Assembly (NCBI GenBank): GCA_009924765.1
Contig: RFQW01000028.1
Span: 1-10,755, forward strand
Length of the DNA: 10,755 nt
Source of the DNA: Planctomycetota bacterium
GTDB lineage: Bacteria; Planctomycetota; Phycisphaerae; Phycisphaerales; SM1A02
Reading direction: 5' to 3'
Shown here: in pieces, positions 1 to 6,427 of the stretch
Numbering within the stretch: the stretch's first letter is position 1
Layout of the letters: each line of letters starts with the position of its first letter
Program-made: the position numbers and the translations under genes
The notes under the pieces: generated by a model
The model's database searches: none
What the model was told of the DNA's origin: nothing
What the model saw: only the letters and a program-made list of their open reading frames with translations

Positions 1-1
1 C

Positions 2-313
2 ACGCGCAGCGCCTGCATGCTGCAGGTGTGGGTGGCGGATGATCGTGCGCATCGTCTTGCCACGGGCAAGCTGGCCGGCATCGTTCACATGGCGCACGAA
101 CTGCTGGGTGACGACGACCTCGAGGTGGAAGTGGAGTACGAGCGTGGCGTGATCTCGCAGTACCCGCTGATCGGCGCCGAGCGGCAGGAGGGTCTGGTGC
201 TTTTTCGACTGGGCCTGAAGCACACGGAATGCCTGGCGCCCGATCGATGTGGCGTGCCCGCGGCTGCCACGGCCGCAGCGAAGCCGGGCTGCTGCGGCCC
301 GGGATGCTGCTGA
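2..313 (+). CDS. DUF6428-like protein, C-terminal part (5' truncated by window)
   Basis: The frame is open from the left edge to a TGA at 311-313. The ATG at 17 is probably internal, because in-frame residues before it (TRSAC) continue into the conserved LQVWVADD segment; the true start lies outside the window. Visible parts are the VWVADDxxHRL segment, an acidic DDDLEVEVEYE stretch, ISQYPL, and a tail with a CGVP motif followed by KPGCCGPGCC. From memory this matches small proteins annotated DUF6428, which often sit beside ArsR-type regulators and arsenate reductase in other genomes. No biochemical function is established to my knowledge. The two Cys pairs at the extreme C-terminus suggest metal or metalloid binding, but that is inference. 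The gene ends one base before the convergent gene on the other strand. An ars neighbourhood, if present, would lie left of the window. Confidence 0.75.
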   Translation, partial: TRSACMLQVWVADDRAHRLATGKLAGIVHMAHELLGDDDLEVEVEYERGVISQYPLIGAERQEGLVLFRLGLKHTECLAPDRCGVPAAATAAAKPGCCGPGCC

Positions 314-314
314 A

Positions 315-1250
315 TCAGCCGGCGCGTGCGCGCATCAGGCTGGCGCGGGCCAGCGCGGCGCTTTCAGGCTTCGGCGCATGCTCGTCACGCAGCCACATGT
401 GGCCGGCGGAGAGCTTTGGTGCGCTGTCGAGTCCATCCATCGTGCACCAGCACGCGATGCCTGCGTCACGCGCGGCACCGCGCGACCACAGGCCGGTGTC
501 GTCGCGCCCGAAGGCCTGACGCTCACCGCGGCGCGGCAGCCGATCCCATCGCGCGATGAATTCGCCCAGCAGCGCCTGATCCAGCAGTTCGGCGTCGGCC
601 TCGCACGCGCCCACCACCATGATCGCGTTCTCGCGGCCGGGCATGCATTGCTGCGACGCGCGATCGAGCAGTCGATCCAGGCGATCCAGCACGGCGAGGC
701 GATCGGGGCGGTCCACGCGCACATCCAGATGCTCGGCAGGACGGTCGATGCGCAGGTGACCCAGTTCATGCTGCGATCCGTCACGCACCGACAGCGACTC
801 GCCGATCTCGCCTTCGCGCAGGAACGCGTCGAACGCGTGGCCGAGCCGTCGCAGGCCGGTCGCATCGAGTTCGTCGCTCCATCGCATGCCCACGCGCAGC
901 GCGCGGGTGCACCGGATCGCGCGGCGCAGCGTCGCGGGCACCGTGATCTGCGGCATGGGCGGCGCGTCGAGCCGCTTCACATGCACGTGCAGCAGCACGC
1001 CATCGCGCGCCAGCCGGAAGTCGCAGGTGCGGCCGGTGGGCGTGGGCGTTTCGGCATCCACCGTGCAGCCCGCCAGCAGCGCGCGGCGCGCCACCAGCAC
1101 CTCGGCCACCACCGATGGCAGGCGCTGATCGGTGGCGTTGTCGAGGCGGTGCAGCAGCCGCTGCAGGGTGGTCAGGTTGGCGCGATCGGTGCACGCGCGC
1201 ATGCGGCGGCGCAGTTCGTCGGCGAGTCGATTGCGTGCGTGGGCGTGCAT
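315..1250 (-). CDS. Hypothetical protein with PD-(D/E)XK nuclease-like core
   Basis: A 311-residue protein if the ATG at 1250 is used. The frame stays open upstream to a GTG at 1349, with TTG and GTG options between. None has a clear ribosome site, so the start is uncertain. I do not recognise the family. The N-terminal half has a helix containing E50 (SVVAEVLVARRALLAG), then strand-like segments holding D77 and H90-V-K92 (CDFRLARDG, LHVHVKRL). This is the order expected for a PD-(D/E)XK nuclease core (helix Glu, Asp, then E/D-x-K), except that His stands where the second acid should be. The C-terminal half is Arg/Asp-rich with no motif I can name. The opposite strand carries a 357-residue open frame rich in His, Gln, Ala and Arg, typical of an antisense shadow, so I take this strand as real. 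It is divergent from the gene at 1366. Confidence 0.65.
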   Translation of the reverse strand: MHAHARNRLADELRRRMRACTDRANLTTLQRLLHRLDNATDQRLPSVVAEVLVARRALLAGCTVDAETPTPTGRTCDFRLARDGVLLHVHVKRLDAPPMPQITVPATLRRAIRCTRALRVGMRWSDELDATGLRRLGHAFDAFLREGEIGESLSVRDGSQHELGHLRIDRPAEHLDVRVDRPDRLAVLDRLDRLLDRASQQCMPGRENAIMVVGACEADAELLDQALLGEFIARWDRLPRRGERQAFGRDDTGLWSRGAARDAGIACWCTMDGLDSAPKLSAGHMWLRDEHAPKPESAALARASLMRARAG

Positions 1251-1354
1251 GATTTCGCTGGTCACGAGGCTACGACGGATCAGTCGGAAGCGGCTCGGGA
1301 CGAAGTTCTGCAATGGGCGTGATGCGACCCCCGGATCGCGCCGATGCACGGGGC

Positions 1355-1361
1355 GGAGGAG
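1355..1361 (+). promoter_or_regulatory. Strong Shine-Dalgarno (GGAGGAG)
   Basis: GGAGGAG lies 4 nt before the ATG at 1366. It decides the start within a longer open frame that could otherwise begin at 1132, antisense to the neighbouring gene. Confidence 0.75.
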
Positions 1362-1365
1362 ACGA

Positions 1366-1656
1366 ATGAACGACGCTCACAGGATCGGCCGCCGAAGGGC
1401 CTGGCAATTCGCGGTGGTGCCGCTGCAGCGGGTGGGGGACGAGCTGGAAGTGCTCAGCACGGCCGCCCATGCGGCGCGCGCCATGCGCTTCATCGAGCGC
1501 GTGCTGGGCCTGCGTCCGCGCGTTCGGCTGGTGAGCGAGTCCACGCTGATCGAGGCGCTGCAGCAGCGCTTCGCCTTCGAGGGTGGGGTGCCCGAGGGGA
1601 TGCGTCCGGGTGGCGTGGATCTCGGGTTCTCCAGGCTCGGCGACAGCGGCGACTGA
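1366..1656 (+). CDS. Small stand-alone GspE N-terminal (MshEN-like) domain protein
   Basis: A 96-residue protein, started at the ATG that follows GGAGGAG. The pattern (WQFAVVPLQRVGDELEVLS, then a helix, then a Val-rich strand, then STLIEALQQRFAF) resembles the N-terminal domain of type II secretion and type IV pilus ATPases (GspE/PilB, MshEN). In that family the segment reads roughly as P-L-x-x-x-G-x-x-L-x-V, helix, hydrophobic strand, and a final helix ending I-x-x-x-Y/F. Some MshEN domains bind cyclic di-GMP. No ATPase part follows: the frame stops after about 20 further residues ending in GDSGD. It therefore looks like a free-standing domain and not a truncation, as it has its own start and ribosome site. 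A role in pilus or secretion regulation is inference. Neighbours give no help: a divergent unknown gene on the left and a tRNA on the right. Confidence 0.65.
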   Translation: MNDAHRIGRRRAWQFAVVPLQRVGDELEVLSTAAHAARAMRFIERVLGLRPRVRLVSESTLIEALQQRFAFEGGVPEGMRPGGVDLGFSRLGDSGD

Positions 1657-1754
1657 ACGCGCGCAGGCGCATTGCCACGAAACCATCGTTTGGTGTTTTT
1701 GCTGTGTGGCTGCTCGCATGCCGGTGACCGGCGGGCGGCGCCTGCAACGAGAAG

Positions 1755-1827
1755 TGGCACCTCCCGGACTTGAACCGGGGACACCCGCATTTTCAATGCG
1801 GTGCTCTACCAACTGAGCTAAGGTGCC
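1755..1827 (-). tRNA. tRNA-Phe (anticodon GAA)
   Basis: A 73-nt cloverleaf read on the minus strand. The 7-bp acceptor stem GGCACCT/AGGTGCC is perfect, the D-loop contains AGTTGGTA, the anticodon stem is CCGCA/TGCGG with loop TTGAAAA, and the T-arm has loop TTCAAGT. Anticodon GAA occupies 1792-1794 and the discriminator base is A. CCA is not encoded (the next bases are CTT), so a CCA-adding enzyme is required. Bases 8-10 of the tRNA (TAG) are also the stop codon of the upstream gene on the same strand. Confidence 0.97.
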
Positions 1828-2411
1828 GTCGCGGCCGAAACCGCGGGGCAGGCAAGGCTACGCCCGGTGGCGAGACTGTCAAGCCGCTCGCGATGCGCGC
1901 TTTCGGCGCGCGCCTCGATGCCGCCGAACAGGCGATCCGCAAGCCAGTGGCGAAGTGGACGCAGGCCGGCGAACCACTGCAGGCGCGGGTAGGGCCAGCC
2001 GTCGTCACGCACGCGATCTTCGGGCGCGCCAAGCGTTCCGCGACGCACATCCACCCAGAAGCGGCGGGCACAGAGTCCGCCTTCCACATCGTGCCGATCC
2101 ATGGCGGCGCGCTCCAGGCACCAGCCGTGGCGATTGGCGAGTTCGATCCAGGCGCGCGCATCGCCGCGGATGCACGCCACCGCGTGCGCCACGCCGTCCA
2201 GGTTCTGCAGCACGCGATCGGGTCGGTTGGCCACGGCCAAGCCCGCCTGCGAGAGGTGCTCCACGATCTCGTCGGGACGCACGCTGAATTCCATCAGCGC
2301 TGGCGAGGACACGCCGAAGCAGGCGCGGCGAACAAGGTCCTCGACCTCGGGTTCCAGAGGAACCGGGCCGCGCACCACCACAGGACGAGTTGTCGAGTTC
2401 GAATGAATCAC
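1818..2411 (-). CDS. Hypothetical protein, stop codon inside tRNA-Phe
   Basis: A 197-residue protein if the GTG at 2411 is the start (VIHSNSTTRPVVVRGPVPL). The frame extends further upstream, but that part overlaps the nitrilase gene, whose stop is 43 bp before this GTG. I do not recognise the family. The body is a mixed charged/hydrophobic soluble protein with no signal peptide or membrane segment, and it is Trp-rich toward the end (AWIELANRHGW, RRFWVDVRR, GWPYPRLQWFAGLRPLRHWL). The final 17 or so residues (ATGRSLACPAVSAATAP) run through the tRNA-Phe promoter and the first bases of the tRNA, so they are probably an unconserved tail. The stop TAG is 1820-1818. The longer open frame on the other strand (1770-2567) would cross both the tRNA and this gene and looks like a shadow. 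It probably shares a transcript with the nitrilase upstream. Confidence 0.6.
   Translation of the reverse strand: MIHSNSTTRPVVVRGPVPLEPEVEDLVRRACFGVSSPALMEFSVRPDEIVEHLSQAGLAVANRPDRVLQNLDGVAHAVACIRGDARAWIELANRHGWCLERAAMDRHDVEGGLCARRFWVDVRRGTLGAPEDRVRDDGWPYPRLQWFAGLRPLRHWLADRLFGGIEARAESAHRERLDSLATGRSLACPAVSAATAP
1855..1882 (-). promoter_or_regulatory. Putative sigma-70 promoter for tRNA-Phe
   Basis: On the minus strand, TTGACA (1882-1877) is a perfect -35 box. It is followed after 16 bp by TAGCCT (1860-1855), a moderate -10 box about 28 bp from the tRNA 5' end. It lies inside the 3' end of the upstream coding region, so tRNA-Phe could be made without depending on that gene's mRNA. Confidence 0.55.
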
Positions 2412-2454
2412 GAAGAGGTCCGTCGGCCGCAGTCTAAAGCGTGTTCGGGTCGCG

Positions 2455-3261
2455 TCAATCGATTCGTGCCGAATCGGCGCCACTCCGTGCAGGAATGTCT
2501 CCGAGCAGCGAGCGGTCGATGTCGCGCAGGGCCGGGAACTTTGCGCGCCACTCGCGCAAACGGCTGATATCCAGCGTGGCGTGCAGCGCGCTCCGTTCGG
2601 ATCCCGCCTCGGCCAGCACCTCGCCATCGGGCGCGATCACCATGCTGCCGCCGATGTATCGGGCGTTGGGCTCGTTGCCCACGCGATTGCACGCGATCAC
2701 GAAGGCCTGATTCTCGATGGCGCGCGCGATGGCCAGCGCGCGCCAGTGCGCCTGTCGAACCTGCGGCCAACAGGCCGAAAGCGTGTAAACCTCTGTGCCC
2801 GCAAGAGCAGCGTGTCGCCACAACTCCGGAAAGCGCAGGTCGTAGCAGATCATCGGTGCCACAAGCAGGTCGCCGACGCGCGCGGTGGCGATGGAGGTGC
2901 CCGCCTCGAATGCGCGCTTTTCACCTGCGGGAGAGAAGAGCTGGTGCTTGGCGTAGCGCAGCAGGCACGCGCCGTCGGGTGCGAACAGGCCGACCACATT
3001 GCGGAAGCCGGTGGCGCTGCGCTCGATGAAGCCATGCTGAAGAAAGCAGCCGTGCGTGCGCGCGAGCGCTGCCGCGAAGTGCGCGCCTTGATCATCGCAT
3101 GCATGCTGCGGATGCATGGTGAACCCACTCTCGGCCATTTCCGGCGTGACCACCAGCGCGCCGCGCACATCGCCTTCGGCTTCCAGCATCTTCGCCAGCT
3201 GCGTGCGGCTTGAATCCAGATCCTGCCAGGCAGGCTCGCATTGAAGCAGCACGCAGCGCAT
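2455..3261 (-). CDS. Carbon-nitrogen hydrolase, omega-amidase (YafV/Nit2)-like
   Basis: A 268-residue nitrilase-superfamily enzyme. The Glu-Lys-Cys triad is visible as E41 in TPEMAESGF, K105 in AKHQLF and C139 in MICYDLRFPELW. The ICYDLRFPE block and the overall length fit the Nit2/YafV branch. Members hydrolyse omega-amides such as alpha-ketoglutaramate and alpha-ketosuccinamate to the keto acid and ammonia, clearing transaminase by-products in the cytoplasm; the exact substrate here is inference. The start chosen is the ATG at 3261, giving the typical MRCVLLQ first strand. A frame 12 residues longer would begin inside tRNA-His and is unlikely. There is no Shine-Dalgarno, since only 6 nt separate the start from the mature end of tRNA-His. 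Transcription probably comes from the tRNA-His promoter. The unknown gene at 2411 follows 43 bp downstream on the same strand. Confidence 0.88.
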   Translation of the reverse strand: MRCVLLQCEPAWQDLDSSRTQLAKMLEAEGDVRGALVVTPEMAESGFTMHPQHACDDQGAHFAAALARTHGCFLQHGFIERSATGFRNVVGLFAPDGACLLRYAKHQLFSPAGEKRAFEAGTSIATARVGDLLVAPMICYDLRFPELWRHAALAGTEVYTLSACWPQVRQAHWRALAIARAIENQAFVIACNRVGNEPNARYIGGSMVIAPDGEVLAEAGSERSALHATLDISRLREWRAKFPALRDIDRSLLGDIPARSGADSARID

Positions 3262-3267
3262 GGGAAG

Positions 3268-3341
3268 GGCGACCGACGGGGCTCGAACCCGCGACACCCG
3301 AGATCACAACCCGGTGCTCTACCAACTGAGCTACGGTCGCC
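3268..3341 (-). tRNA. tRNA-His (anticodon GTG), with G-1
   Basis: A 74-nt cloverleaf on the minus strand. The acceptor stem GCGACCG/CGGTCGC is perfect, with an additional encoded G at position -1 facing a C73 discriminator, the hallmark of bacterial tRNA-His. Anticodon loop TTGTGAT carries GTG at 3305-3307. The anticodon stem contains one G-U pair, and the T-loop is TTCGAGC. CCA is not encoded (C73 is followed by CTTCCC). The nitrilase ATG begins 6 nt after C73 on the same strand. Confidence 0.97.
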
Positions 3342-3353
3342 GTAAGGCGGGCA

Positions 3354-3382
3354 ACTGTAATGCCCTCGGGCGCGGCGGTCAA
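3354..3382 (-). promoter_or_regulatory. Sigma-70 promoter for tRNA-His and probably the nitrilase
   Basis: On the minus strand, TTGACC (3382-3377), exactly 17 bp, then TACAGT (3359-3354), ending 12 bp before the tRNA-His 5' base. Box quality, spacing and position all fit. It is also the only plausible promoter for the nitrilase gene. Confidence 0.75.
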
Positions 3383-3400
3383 AGGCCGGAAACAAGGTGG

Positions 3401-3429
3401 TTGGATGGGTGGGGGGAGGGTGGTACATT
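3401..3429 (+). promoter_or_regulatory. Putative extended -10 promoter of pckA
   Basis: TTGGAT (3401-3406), 17 bp, then TACATT (3424-3429) preceded by TG at the extended -10 position. This predicts a 5' leader of about 30-35 nt before the ATG at 3469. It is back to back with the tRNA-His promoter. Confidence 0.5.
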
Positions 3430-3454
3430 TGTCCGCTTCCGTCTCACCCAAACA

Positions 3455-3460
3455 GAGGAG
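3455..3460 (+). promoter_or_regulatory. Shine-Dalgarno of pckA (GAGGAG)
   Basis: GAGGAG lies 8 nt before the ATG at 3469. It rules out the longer in-frame start at 3397, which would begin upstream of the promoter's -10 box. Confidence 0.8.
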
Positions 3461-3468
3461 CAGCATCC

Positions 3469-5049
3469 ATGAGCACCGCCACCGCCCGCGCCATCGATTT
3501 CGGCACCGCCTCCATGCACGCCAACCTGCCCGTTCCGCGGCTGGTGGAACTCGCGCTGGCCCGTGGTGAAGGCGTGCTGGCGAGCAATGGTGCCATCACC
3601 TGCGACACCGGCGACCGCACTGGCCGCAGCCCCAACGACAAGTTCCTGGAAGACACCGCCGGCATCCACGGCAACATCGACTGGGGCAAGGTGAACCAGC
3701 CCATCAGCACCGCGAACTTCGACGCCCTGGAAGCGCTGGCCATGGACCACCTGCGCCAGCGCCGCGACCTGTTCCGCTTCGATGGCTTCGCGGGCGCCGA
3801 TCCTGCCTATCGCTGCAAGGTGAGCGTGTTCACCGAGGAGGCGTGGCACTCGCTGTTCGCCAAGACGCTGTTCATCAACGCCGAGGCGAAGGACCTGGCC
3901 ACCTGGCAGCAGGACTGGACCATCATCAACGCCGGTTCCCTGCGCCTGACCGAGCCCGAGCGCTATGGCGTGAAGGGCCCCGTGGCCATCATCCAGAGCC
4001 TGGAGAAGAAGAAGGTGGTGATCATCGGCACGCGCTACGCGGGCGAGATGAAGAAGAGCATCTTCTACGCGATGAACTATGACCTGCCCGAGAAGGGCGT
4101 GTTCCCCATGCACTGCTCGTGCAACGTGGATCGCAACGACCCCAAGAACGTGGCGATCTTCTTCGGCCTGTCCGGAACCGGCAAGACCACGCTGAGCGCC
4201 GATTCGAGCCGCGATCTGGTGGGTGACGACGAGCACGGCTGGAGCGACAAGGGCGTGTTCAACGTGGAGGGCGGCTGCTACGCCAAGTGCATCAAGCTGA
4301 CCAAGGCCGGCGAGCCGGAGATCTGGGATGCCATCCGCTTCGGCAGCGTGCTCGAGAACACCACCGTGGATCCCGTGACCCGCGTGCCCGACTACGACAG
4401 CAGCAAGCGCACCGAGAACACCCGCGCCACCTATCCGCTGCATCACATCGCCAACGCGCGCATTCCGAGCGTGGCCGGCCACCCGCGCAACGTGATCTTC
4501 CTGTCGGCGGACGCCTTCGGCGTGCTGCCGCCGCTTTCGAAGCTCACCCCCGAGCAGGCGCAGTACTACTTCCTGAACGGCTACACCTCGAAGCTGGCCG
4601 GCACCGAGGCCGGCGTGACCGAGCCGCAGCCCAACTTCAGCGCGTGCTTCGGTGGTCCGTTCATGCCGCGCGCGCCCATGGTGTACGCGGCCATGCTGGC
4701 CGACTGCATCAAGAAGCACGGCAGCGACGTGTGGCTGCTGAACACCGGCTGGACGGGCGGCCCCTACGGCGTGGGCAGCCGCTTCAAGCTGGCCTACACG
4801 CGCGCCATGGTGAACGCGATCCACAGCGGCGCACTGAAGAACATCAAGACCGTGCAGCATGCCGTGTTCGGCCTGCACATGCCGGTCGAGGTGCCTGGCG
4901 TGCCCGCCGAGGTGCTGGATCCGCGCAACACGTGGAGCGACAAGGCGGCCTACGACGCGAAGGCGAAGGAGCTGGCCACCAAGTTCCGCGACAACGACCG
5001 CAAGTTCGCCATCACGGACGCGGTGCGCAACGCCGGTCCGAAGGCCTGA
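3469..5049 (+). CDS. pckA: Phosphoenolpyruvate carboxykinase (ATP)
   Basis: A 526-residue enzyme, full length for the ATP-dependent family. It interconverts oxaloacetate plus ATP with phosphoenolpyruvate, CO2 and ADP, the entry step of gluconeogenesis in the cytoplasm. Visible motifs are the substrate-binding TGRSPNDKF (51-59), the Walker-A kinase loop GLSGTGKTT (233-241, K239), the metal-binding GDDEHGW (252-258), and the conserved ENTRATYPLHHIANAR and FLNGYTSKLAGTE blocks in the C-terminal half. All are intact, so the enzyme should be active. The start is fixed by GAGGAG 8 nt upstream and by the MSTATARAIDFG beginning. The threonine ammonia-lyase gene follows after 10 nt, suggesting co-transcription. 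A 643-residue frame on the opposite strand, with repetitive Val/Leu/Ala/His-rich composition, is an antisense shadow. Confidence 0.98.
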   Translation: MSTATARAIDFGTASMHANLPVPRLVELALARGEGVLASNGAITCDTGDRTGRSPNDKFLEDTAGIHGNIDWGKVNQPISTANFDALEALAMDHLRQRRDLFRFDGFAGADPAYRCKVSVFTEEAWHSLFAKTLFINAEAKDLATWQQDWTIINAGSLRLTEPERYGVKGPVAIIQSLEKKKVVIIGTRYAGEMKKSIFYAMNYDLPEKGVFPMHCSCNVDRNDPKNVAIFFGLSGTGKTTLSADSSRDLVGDDEHGWSDKGVFNVEGGCYAKCIKLTKAGEPEIWDAIRFGSVLENTTVDPVTRVPDYDSSKRTENTRATYPLHHIANARIPSVAGHPRNVIFLSADAFGVLPPLSKLTPEQAQYYFLNGYTSKLAGTEAGVTEPQPNFSACFGGPFMPRAPMVYAAMLADCIKKHGSDVWLLNTGWTGGPYGVGSRFKLAYTRAMVNAIHSGALKNIKTVQHAVFGLHMPVEVPGVPAEVLDPRNTWSDKAAYDAKAKELATKFRDNDRKFAITDAVRNAGPKA

Positions 5050-5059
5050 GCGAGGCAGC

Positions 5060-6280
5060 ATGACCGCCACCGCGATCGACGTGCACTGCGACGACGTGGT
5101 GGCGGCGATGGCCCGCATCGCCGACGGCGTGGTGCGCACGCCGTGCCACGAGAGCGATGCGCTGTCGGAGCTGTGCGGCGCGCGCATCTTCACCAAGGCC
5201 GAGTACCTGCAGCGCACGGGCAGCTTCAAGGAGCGCGGGGCGCGCAATGCGCTGCTGCAGATGGATCCGGCGCTGCGTGCGCGTGGCGTGGTGGCTGCCA
5301 GTGCGGGCAATCACGCGCTGGCGCTGGCGTATCACGGGCGCGACCTGGGCATTTCAGTGACCGTGGTGATGCCGCGCGGTGCGCCGCTGGTGAAGCAGGT
5401 TCGGTGCGCGCACTACGGGGCGCGCGTGCTGCTGCATGGCGACACCATCGCCGACGCCAAGGTGAAGGCGGACGAGCTGGCTGTGAGCCAGGGGCTGACC
5501 TATGTGCACGGATTCAACGACGCCGCGATCATCGCGGGTGCCGGAACCGTGGGCCTTGAGATTCTGGAACAGGTGCCCGATGTGGAGGCGATCGTCACGC
5601 CGGTCGGCGGTGGTGGACTGATCGCCGGCGTGGCGCTGGCCGTGAAGGAACTGCGACCGAACGTGCAGATCGTGGGCGTGGAACCCGAGCGTTGCCCCAG
5701 CCTGATTCGTGCGATCGAGCAGGGGCGGCCTGTGCCGGCGTTCGATGGCCCCACGCTGGCCGACGGCCTGGCGGTGCCGCAGGTGGGCGACCGGGCCTTC
5801 GCCATCGCGCGTGATCGCGTGGATGCGCTGGTGACCGTGAGCGAAGCGGACATCTCGCTGGCCATCCTGCGACTGGTCGAACTGGAGAAGGGTGTGGTGG
5901 AGGGCGCTGGCGCGGTGCCGCTGGCGGCGTTCCTGGCGGGCAAGCTGCAGTCGCTGCGTGGCAAGCGCGTGGCGCTGCTGCTGTGCGGCGGCAACATCGA
6001 CCCGATGGTGCTGAGCCGCGTGATCGAGCACGGCGTTGCGGTGGATGGCCGACTCACGGAATTCACCGCGGTGATCAGCGATCGCCCGGGTGGTCTCGCG
6101 GAGCTCGCATCCACGATCGCCTCCACGGGTGCCAGCGTGCAGCAGATCGATCATGAGCGCGCCTTCGGCGAGGCCGATGTGAGCCGCGTGACGGTGCGTT
6201 GTCGCGTTGAAGTGCGCGATGGCACGCATCTCGAGACGCTGAAGAGCGCGCTGAAGTCCAAGGGCATCCAGGTTCACTGA
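5060..6280 (+). CDS. ilvA: Threonine ammonia-lyase with C-terminal ACT domain
   Basis: A 406-residue PLP enzyme of fold type II that deaminates threonine to 2-oxobutanoate and ammonia. The Schiff-base lysine is K57 in RTGSFKERGARN. SAGNHA (81-86) and the phosphate-binding glycine loop PVGGGGLIAG (181-190) are intact, and LLLCGGNID marks the end of the catalytic domain. The last 75 or so residues (TEFTAVISDRPGGLAELAST onward) form one ACT-type regulatory domain, so this is the short, single-ACT form and not the two-ACT-like biosynthetic IlvA. It may serve isoleucine synthesis, threonine breakdown, or both; the gene symbol is therefore tentative (tdcB is the alternative). The start ATG lies 10 nt after pckA, with GAGG at 5052-5055 as a modest ribosome site. 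The nearly perfect palindrome at 6289-6349 begins 8 bp after the stop. Confidence 0.93.
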   Translation: MTATAIDVHCDDVVAAMARIADGVVRTPCHESDALSELCGARIFTKAEYLQRTGSFKERGARNALLQMDPALRARGVVAASAGNHALALAYHGRDLGISVTVVMPRGAPLVKQVRCAHYGARVLLHGDTIADAKVKADELAVSQGLTYVHGFNDAAIIAGAGTVGLEILEQVPDVEAIVTPVGGGGLIAGVALAVKELRPNVQIVGVEPERCPSLIRAIEQGRPVPAFDGPTLADGLAVPQVGDRAFAIARDRVDALVTVSEADISLAILRLVELEKGVVEGAGAVPLAAFLAGKLQSLRGKRVALLLCGGNIDPMVLSRVIEHGVAVDGRLTEFTAVISDRPGGLAELASTIASTGASVQQIDHERAFGEADVSRVTVRCRVEVRDGTHLETLKSALKSKGIQVH

Positions 6281-6288
6281 GTCCGCAG

Positions 6289-6349
6289 AACAGGGACGGG
6301 GGTCGTTATTGGAAGCAAGTGGAGTCCAATAATGACCCCCGTCCCTGTT
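6289..6349. repeat. Large near-perfect inverted repeat, REP/RAYT-like palindrome
   Basis: Arms 6289-6313 and 6325-6349 are 25 bp each, with 24 Watson-Crick pairs and one G-T wobble (6305/6333), around an 11-nt loop (6314-6324). Each arm joins a GC-rich outer half (ACAGGGACGGGGGTC) to an AT-rich inner half (TTATTGGA). The sequence is much like short palindromes found around REP-associated tyrosine transposases (RAYT, IS200/IS605-related) in other bacteria; this is from memory, and no transposase is in the window. Lying 8 bp after the lyase stop and followed by TTTGTTTG, it could also end transcription of the pckA-lyase operon, though the T-tract is broken. Confidence 0.85.
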
Positions 6350-6427
6350 TGTTTGCGCGCGAGATTTGTCGGAAAATTCGTCGCAGGCGCTTCAGACGGT
6401 CCTGGATCCCGTCGAAACAAGCGCACC

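Noticed and set aside
249..1322. Plus-strand 357-codon frame opposite the nuclease-like gene
   Set aside because: Ala/Arg/His/Gln-rich composition, while the minus-strand frame has a balanced protein-like pattern.
1720..1732. GCCGGTGACCGGC palindrome as terminator between 1656 and tRNA-Phe, with GCAGGCGC repeats at 1663 and 1738
   Set aside because: The stem is short with no T-tract on either strand, and the distant 8-bp repeats are expected by chance at this GC content.
2408..2821. Alternative minus-strand frame inside the nitrilase 3' end
   Set aside because: It overlaps the well-supported nitrilase in another frame and has no recognisable motif.
1755..3341. tRNA-linked integrated element between the two tRNA genes
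   Set aside because: No integrase, no attachment-site direct repeat beyond normal tRNA similarity, and the genes between look chromosomal.
3379..5310. Long minus-strand open frame (643 codons) opposite pckA
   Set aside because: It is antisense to a fully conserved enzyme; its composition is repetitive Val/Leu/Ala/Gly/His/Arg, and such frames arise easily in GC-rich DNA.
6332..6427. Upstream ATG for the HTH regulator, adding 32 residues
   Set aside because: It lies inside the palindrome arm, and the added residues have no domain character.
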